A DNA stretch of 64,000 bases from Chitinophaga pendula. GTDB lineage: Bacteria > Bacteroidota > Bacteroidia > Chitinophagales > Chitinophagaceae. The stretch's first letter is position 1; every line of letters starts with the position of its first letter. This document shows, piece after piece, positions 59,797-64,000 of the stretch. A program made the position numbers and the translations under genes. The stretch lies in the NCBI RefSeq assembly GCF_020386615.1, contig NZ_CP077769.1:2604001-2668000 (forward strand), written 5' to 3'. The notes below the pieces were generated by a model that saw only the letters and a list, made by a program, of their open reading frames with translations, searched no databases and had not been told where the DNA came from.

Positions 59797-59841
59797 TACT
59801 GCCGGTACAATGGTTTGGTGTGCGCATTGGTACCGGCAGTA
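59797..59841 (+). terminator. Terminator hairpin after the kinase
   Basis: TACTGCCGGTAC / GTACCGGCAGTA perfect 12-bp arms extended inside by CAATG/CATTG; no T run. Lies six bases after the stop. Confidence 0.6.
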
Positions 59842-59871
59842 GGAAGTTAGTTAATTGTCCGGGGTGCCTGC

Positions 59872-60318
59872 TTAGGGCTGAAGGATACGTCTCAGGTAGT
59901 TGATCTGTCCGAGGTGGTAGCTCAGGTGGCTGAGCAGGTGGACGAGGAAGTACCCGGTCGTCAATTCTGTATCGAATATCTTCACGGGATAGGTCTTATC
60001 CAGGTCATCTGCTGACAGCTTACCAATTGTTTCTTTCACTACTTGTTTTGTTTCAGCGATAGCGGAAAGCAGATCGGCTGCCGGTATATCTTTGGCAGAG
60101 AATTCTTTGTCCCGGTCGCGTATGTAGCCGGTGTTGCCGAGCAGTGCGCCAACGAAATGGCGCAGGTTGCCGGCGAGGTGCAGGGTAAGGTTACCTGCGG
60201 AATTGGTGATGCCTGGTAATGTCTTCCACAATAGTTCTTCCTGTTTGAATGTGCGTATCTCTTCTTCCAGTTTGCCGAGGTCCCGGTCAAAGATGTTGAT
60301 TAAGGTGGTCGTGAGCAT
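59872..60318 (-). CDS. DinB family protein
   Basis: 148 residues from the ATG at 60318. Four-helix bundle pattern with H-L-A-G-N-L-R-H-F near residue 50 and H-L-L-S-H-L-S-Y-H-L-G-Q-I-N-Y near the end, whose His residues form the DinB metal site. Thiol-dependent transferase activity is known for some relatives (YfiT, BstA); the function here is unspecified. Confidence 0.88.
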   Translation of the reverse strand: MLTTTLINIFDRDLGKLEEEIRTFKQEELLWKTLPGITNSAGNLTLHLAGNLRHFVGALLGNTGYIRDRDKEFSAKDIPAADLLSAIAETKQVVKETIGKLSADDLDKTYPVKIFDTELTTGYFLVHLLSHLSYHLGQINYLRRILQP

Positions 60319-60388
60319 GTAGCATGATTTAGGTATGCAAAAGGAACCCAAATGTAGTGTTTTCATGCTATGTTGCCGACCATGTTTG

Positions 60389-60706
60389 TCAGGCGCTGAG
60401 TTTCAGGCCTATTACGCCCATGATGATCAGGAAAGCGGAGGCTATGCGCCAGAAGCTGGCCGGATCGCTGAAGAACAGGATGCCTACCAGGAAGGTACCT
60501 GCGGCGCCGATACCGCTCCATACAGCATAGGCGGTGCCTATTGGAATGGTTCGTTGTGCCATCCACAGGAAGAAGCCACTGATGGCCATTGATACCACGG
60601 CGAGAATAATGCCTGTTACTTTGTACTGTCCGCCTTGCGAGAGTTTCAATCCTAATGGCCAGCCGATTTCGAAGAGGCCGGCAATTGCTAAATAGATCCA
60701 TGCCAT
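60389..60706 (-). CDS. sugE: SMR family Gdx/SugE-type exporter
   Basis: 105 residues, four membrane helices. Glu13 in G-L-F-E-I-G-W, the G-L-K segment, T-A-Y-A-V-W-S-G-I-G-A and the I-G-L-K-L-S end match Gdx (SugE) rather than EmrE. Characterised Gdx proteins export guanidinium as antiparallel dimers. No guanidine riboswitch is visible in the upstream region, which is taken by the next gene's terminator. Confidence 0.9.
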   Translation of the reverse strand: MAWIYLAIAGLFEIGWPLGLKLSQGGQYKVTGIILAVVSMAISGFFLWMAQRTIPIGTAYAVWSGIGAAGTFLVGILFFSDPASFWRIASAFLIIMGVIGLKLSA

Positions 60707-60725
60707 AGTAAAAATGTTATATAGT

Positions 60726-60764
60726 TAAAAAATGACAGGCACGATGATATTACATCATCGTGCC
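60726..60764 (-). terminator. Terminator of the DUF4377 lipoprotein gene
   Basis: GGCACGATGAT / ATCATCGTGCC stem followed on the minus strand by TGTCATTTTTTAAC. Confidence 0.8.
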
Positions 60765-60800
60765 CGCGGTTTCAATAAGTTATCTGGTACGGTAGTTTCC

Positions 60801-61529
60801 TTACTTCACTACTTCCAGTAGTTTGTAGGTGTAAGGGCTGGCATCAGCGGGCGGTGCCACTACTGATCTGCGTTGTACCTTGATATGTTGTACTTTACCT
60901 TCCTGGAAGGTGAAGCCTTCGATTTCGTTAGAGAATGACTGCCAGTCTTTGTCTGCGGTGGGTGCTACTTTATCGTAGGAGATCTGGTAGCAATCGCGGG
61001 GGCCGCCCGGAGGTACTGTGCATTTTGTTTTTTTCTTATTCACCCACATGATCAGTTCTTTTTCTTCGGGCACCTGTTTTTCTTTTTTAGTCAGTTTAAG
61101 GCCATCGCTGCCGAAGTCTTTGCCCTGGTATACGAGCACCTCTCCTTCCCTTTTGAATACCATGGTTTCCTTTTTATCGTTGCCGCTACCTACGGTGGTG
61201 AGGGTTAGTTTGATGGTGCTATCGGCGCCTTGTTCATATGGTCCTATCTGAACGATCTCGGGTTGATAGTTCTGGTAGTCGGTCGTCAATTCGGCATCTC
61301 CTGTAGCGCGGAGGGACAGGCCTATGATACGGCCGGGGCCTGATGCTGCCGGCAGTTTTGCTTCGTAATAGTCAGCGTACACGGTGCCAGGTGTAGTGGC
61401 GATCATGTTAGTATCGTTAGCCGGATTGAAGGTAGCGGTGCTGTCGGTGTTTCCTGGTGTTGTGGATGACTGGCAAGCACTCATTAATACTAGTCCCAAG
61501 CCTGCTGCTAACAGTAAGTTTTTTTGCAT
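60801..61529 (-). CDS. Lipoprotein with C-terminal DUF4377 domain
   Basis: 242 residues; lipobox L-M-S-A-C with Cys19. The middle (about 50-150) resembles an NlpE/MliC-like beta domain (Y-Q-G-K-D-F-G-S-D-G-L-K-L). The end (about 170-242) is a DUF4377 domain: D-C-Y-Q-I-S-Y-D, W-Q-S-F-S-N-E-I-E-G-F and Y-T-Y-K-L-L-E-V-V-K. Probably an outer-membrane stress or heat-shock-type lipoprotein; function not assigned. Divergent from the potassium channel gene. Confidence 0.85.
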   Translation of the reverse strand: MQKNLLLAAGLGLVLMSACQSSTTPGNTDSTATFNPANDTNMIATTPGTVYADYYEAKLPAASGPGRIIGLSLRATGDAELTTDYQNYQPEIVQIGPYEQGADSTIKLTLTTVGSGNDKKETMVFKREGEVLVYQGKDFGSDGLKLTKKEKQVPEEKELIMWVNKKKTKCTVPPGGPRDCYQISYDKVAPTADKDWQSFSNEIEGFTFQEGKVQHIKVQRRSVVAPPADASPYTYKLLEVVK

Positions 61530-61658
61530 AAGTCTGTTTTTGTCGTTTTGATGTATAGTTACGCCCTTCCAAACAAAGATGAGGCCAGTTTTGTTTCAAC
61601 AACAGTAATAAATGGTACGGTATGTGCCGCATGCAGCATTGATAAAGTAGTATTCCCT

Positions 61659-62489
61659 ATGACAGATAAGCGCAGACGTACGCTCAGCCCTTTGCAGGAG
61701 AAATGGCATCAGATCATCTTTGAGGCGGAAACGCCTGCTGGTCGTGCATTTGACATTGTGTTACTCTCTCTGATCCTGTTGAGTGTTGTAGTCATTATGC
61801 TGGAGAGTGTGGATAGTATACGTAGCCGGTATCATACGGTCTTTGTCACTTTGGAGTGGATATTTACGGTGATGTTCACGCTGGAGTACCTGTTCCGTAT
61901 TTATTGCAGTTACCGGCCGAAGGCGTATATATTCAGCTTTTACGGGTTGATAGACTTGTTGTGTATATTACCTAATTACCTGGAGTTTTTCTTTGGCGGG
62001 GCTCATTTCCTGTTGGTGATACGGGCGTTGCGGTTGCTCCGGGTATTCCGTGTGTTCAAGCTGGTACAGTTCGTCAATGAAAGCCAGCAGTTGTTATTTG
62101 CACTGAGGGCGAGCAGACGTAAGATATCTGTATTCCTGTTTTTCATTTTGTTGCTGACTGTCATCATGGGTACTATTATGTATGTGGTAGAGTCGTCGTA
62201 TAATTCGGGTTTTACGAGTATCCCGGTGAGTGTGTATTGGGCGGTGGTGACGCTGACAACTGTTGGTTATGGTGATATAGCGCCGGTTACGCCATTGGGT
62301 CAGGCGATATCTGCGGTGATCATGATCATGGGGTATGCTATTATTGCGGTGCCTACGGGTATTGTGACGGTGGAGATGAATCGTTTGCAGCATGCCGGTG
62401 ATATTAAATTGCAAGTATGTCCACACTGTATGAAAGAGTCGCTGGATGCGGATGCGGTGTATTGCAAACACTGTGGTAGTAAGTTGTGA
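61659..62489 (+). CDS. Voltage-gated potassium channel with C-terminal zinc ribbon
   Basis: 276 residues from the ATG at 61659; codons upstream in the same frame do not look coding. Six membrane segments; S4 carries regularly spaced Arg (R-A-L-R-L-L-R-V-F-R-V-F-K), the pore has the selectivity filter T-T-V-G-Y-G-D. After S6 a short C-terminus ends in a zinc ribbon: C-P-H-C-M-K-E-S and C-K-H-C-G-S. Kv-type bacterial channels usually lack this ribbon. It conducts K+ in response to membrane voltage; the ribbon may aid assembly or gating. Confidence 0.92.
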   Translation: MTDKRRRTLSPLQEKWHQIIFEAETPAGRAFDIVLLSLILLSVVVIMLESVDSIRSRYHTVFVTLEWIFTVMFTLEYLFRIYCSYRPKAYIFSFYGLIDLLCILPNYLEFFFGGAHFLLVIRALRLLRVFRVFKLVQFVNESQQLLFALRASRRKISVFLFFILLLTVIMGTIMYVVESSYNSGFTSIPVSVYWAVVTLTTVGYGDIAPVTPLGQAISAVIMIMGYAIIAVPTGIVTVEMNRLQHAGDIKLQVCPHCMKESLDADAVYCKHCGSKL

Positions 62490-62524
62490 CCTTATTTTAA
62501 ACGAAAGACCTAATTAGCGTTGTT

Positions 62525-63697
62525 ATGATATTGACATCACTGCTGGATAATGATTTCTATAAGTTTACGATGCAACATTGTGTAATCAAGTTGTTTCCGA
62601 AGGCGAGGGCGCGTTACCGGTTTATTAACCGGGGAGGGCATCGTTATCCACCGGGTTTTGACCAGGTGTTGCGGCAGGCAGTGGATGATATGGCACAGTT
62701 GCGGTTATCACGGGAGGAGCAGGCGTATCTGCGGGTGACGTGTCCGTACCTGGACCCTACGTATCTGGACTTCCTGCAAGGTTACCGTTATGATCCATCG
62801 GAGGTGCATATTTTACAGCATGGGGATCAGCTGGAGGTAACGGTGGAAGGATACTGGTACCGGACGATCCTTTGGGAGGTGCCGTTGATGTCTTTGATCT
62901 GTGAGTTGTATTATAAGCTTACGGGGCAGCAGCGTATGCCGGATGAGGCGGTGATACAGCGGAGTAAGGAGAAGATCGTCCGGTATAAGGAGATGGGTAT
63001 TACGATTGCGGATTTCGGGTCCCGGCGCCGGCATTCTTATGCGGTACATAAGCTGGTGGTGCAGACGCTGAAGCAGTATGGGGAGGGATGTTTTATTGGT
63101 AGCAGCAATGTGCATTTGGCTATGCGGAGTGGTATCAAGCCGATTGGTACCCATGCGCATGAGTGGTTTATGTTTCACGCTGCGAAGTATGGTTTTAAGA
63201 TGGCTAATATGCTGGGGTTGGAGCATTGGGTGCAGGTATACCGGGGTGATCTGGGGATTGCGTTGTCGGACACGTATACTACGCGGGTATTTTTTGAGCA
63301 ATTCGATAAGAAGTTTTCCAAGTTATTTGACGGTGTGCGTCATGACAGTGGGGATCCATTGAGTTTTGCGGCGCAGACGATCGCACATTATCAGCGGATG
63401 GGTATAGACCCGTTGTCGAAGACGATCATTTTTTCTGACGGTCTGAACGAGGAGAAGGTGGCCCGTATTGCGGATTATTGCCGTGGGCAGGTGGGTATGT
63501 CGTTTGGTATAGGTACTAACTTCACGAATGATGTTGGGTTGGAGCCGTTGAATATTGTGATCAAGATGTACGAGGCCTATCCGGAGGATGCGGCGCAGTG
63601 GACGCCGGTGGTCAAGTTATCTGATATCAATGGTAAATATACGGGTGATCCCCGCATGATTGCGTTGGCGAAGGCGATGCTAGATATTCCGGAATAG
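62525..63697 (+). CDS. pncB: Nicotinate phosphoribosyltransferase
   Basis: 390 residues. Starts S-L-L-D-N-D-F-Y-K-F-T-M as in PncB; D-F-G-S-R-R-R-H (163-170), G-S-S-N-V-H-L-A (192-199), the phosphohistidine region G-T-H-A-H-E-W (208-214), R-H-D-S-G-D-P and S-D-G-L-N-E. All active-site elements are present and the length is normal. The enzyme makes nicotinate mononucleotide from nicotinate and PRPP in NAD salvage. Thirty-five bases after the channel gene in the same direction. Confidence 0.95.
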   Translation: MILTSLLDNDFYKFTMQHCVIKLFPKARARYRFINRGGHRYPPGFDQVLRQAVDDMAQLRLSREEQAYLRVTCPYLDPTYLDFLQGYRYDPSEVHILQHGDQLEVTVEGYWYRTILWEVPLMSLICELYYKLTGQQRMPDEAVIQRSKEKIVRYKEMGITIADFGSRRRHSYAVHKLVVQTLKQYGEGCFIGSSNVHLAMRSGIKPIGTHAHEWFMFHAAKYGFKMANMLGLEHWVQVYRGDLGIALSDTYTTRVFFEQFDKKFSKLFDGVRHDSGDPLSFAAQTIAHYQRMGIDPLSKTIIFSDGLNEEKVARIADYCRGQVGMSFGIGTNFTNDVGLEPLNIVIKMYEAYPEDAAQWTPVVKLSDINGKYTGDPRMIALAKAMLDIPE

Positions 63698-63706
63698 GGA
63701 TTGTGA

Positions 63707-64000
63707 TCAGAGGTTATCGGAGGCGAAGGTATCGCCCTGGTTGATATCGCCGGTATCGAATCCTTTTTTGAACCAGCGCATACGTTGTGCGGAGGTGCCA
63801 TGTGTGAAGGCATCGGGGACTACCCTACCCTGTGATGCTTGTTGCAGTTTATCATCCCCTACGGCGCTGGCAGCTCTCAGTGCTTCTTCAATATCTCCCG
63901 GTTCGAGGATGTTTTCCATTTGTTGTGCATGGTGTGCCCAAACGCCTGCGAGGAAGTCTGCCTGCAGTTCTAGTTTTACGGACATGCGGTTGTAGGCTGT
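63707..64000 (-). CDS. C-terminal part of a neutral zinc metallopeptidase (YpfJ-like)
   Basis: The minus-strand frame is open to the window edge, so the N-terminus is missing. The 97 visible residues ([21 protein letters not shown]) are the C-terminal half of the putative neutral zinc metallopeptidase family; E-L-Q-A-D supplies the third metal ligand. The H-E-x-x-H motif lies outside the window. Convergent with pncB. Confidence 0.9.
   Translation of the reverse strand, partial: TAYNRMSVKLELQADFLAGVWAHHAQQMENILEPGDIEEALRAASAVGDDKLQQASQGRVVPDAFTHGTSAQRMRWFKKGFDTGDINQGDTFASDNL

Noticed and set aside
60707..60800. Guanidine riboswitch upstream of the Gdx/SugE gene
   Set aside because: The region is short and occupied by the terminator of the DUF4377 gene; none of the conserved guanidine-I, -II or -III elements is recognisable.
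1..64000. tRNA, rRNA, CRISPR arrays, insertion sequences, prophage
   Set aside because: Read through on both strands; no cloverleaf, repeat-spacer pattern, transposase, integrase or phage structural gene was seen.

Overview
The window looks like a chromosome segment of a Bacteroidota organism, most likely Chitinophagaceae (Chitinophaga-like). This rests on a T9SS sorting tail, a SusC/SusD pair with an ECF sigma/FecR module, several carboxypeptidase-like-domain TonB receptors, TPR-LuxR and 7TMR-DISM sensors, a GLPGLI protein, many lipoproteins with a Cys-Lys-Lys-Asp type N-terminus, and TAnnTTTG-like -7 elements. No tRNA, rRNA, CRISPR array or insertion sequence was seen. Both edges cut genes: a T9SS-exported protein on the left and a neutral zinc metallopeptidase on the right.

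Layout. 1-5 kb: T9SS protein tail, lipoprotein, SDR oxidoreductase, an exported agmatine-deiminase-fold protein that has lost its catalytic residues, and a papain-like lipoprotein. 5-10.5 kb: AraC regulator divergent from a TolC/EmrA/EmrB-type efflux operon, then an exported RidA protein. 10.6-19.2 kb: ECF sigma, FecR anti-sigma, STN-containing SusC, SusD and a sulfatase, which together read as a uptake and desulfation locus for a sulfated substrate under trans-envelope signalling. 19.3-22 kb: an 11-bp periodic repeat and a LuxR-type two-component system. 22-25 kb: PhzF, a decayed remnant of a DOPA-type extradiol dioxygenase, a VIT1/CCC1 transporter and a Tat-exported sugar epimerase-like protein. 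25-32 kb: a TonB receptor, beta-helix lipoprotein and beta-propeller phytase operon next to a TPR-LuxR regulator.

33.6-40.5 kb is visibly more AT-rich. It holds a PadR-HAAS-outer membrane barrel-GLPGLI operon with a perfect 25-bp palindrome in front of padR. Divergent from it is a three-gene cassette: a small secreted peptide, a single-pass protein and an HTTM-type multi-pass protein. This cassette resembles the SdpC-SdpA-SdpB peptide toxin system and is the best candidate for an undescribed system here. 40.5-43.1 kb is an SPFH/zinc-ribbon operon similar in concept to Bacillus YdjG-I.

43.7-64 kb is mostly housekeeping and accessory genes: TetR-ABC1 kinase pair, a second LuxR-type two-component operon with a membrane partner, DUF1772 and NAD(P)-binding proteins, an AraC regulator, a second sulfatase, aldo/keto reductase, outer-membrane proteins, a LysE exporter, a TPR-histidine kinase split by a one-base frameshift, DinB, Gdx/SugE, a voltage-gated potassium channel with a zinc ribbon, and nicotinate phosphoribosyltransferase.
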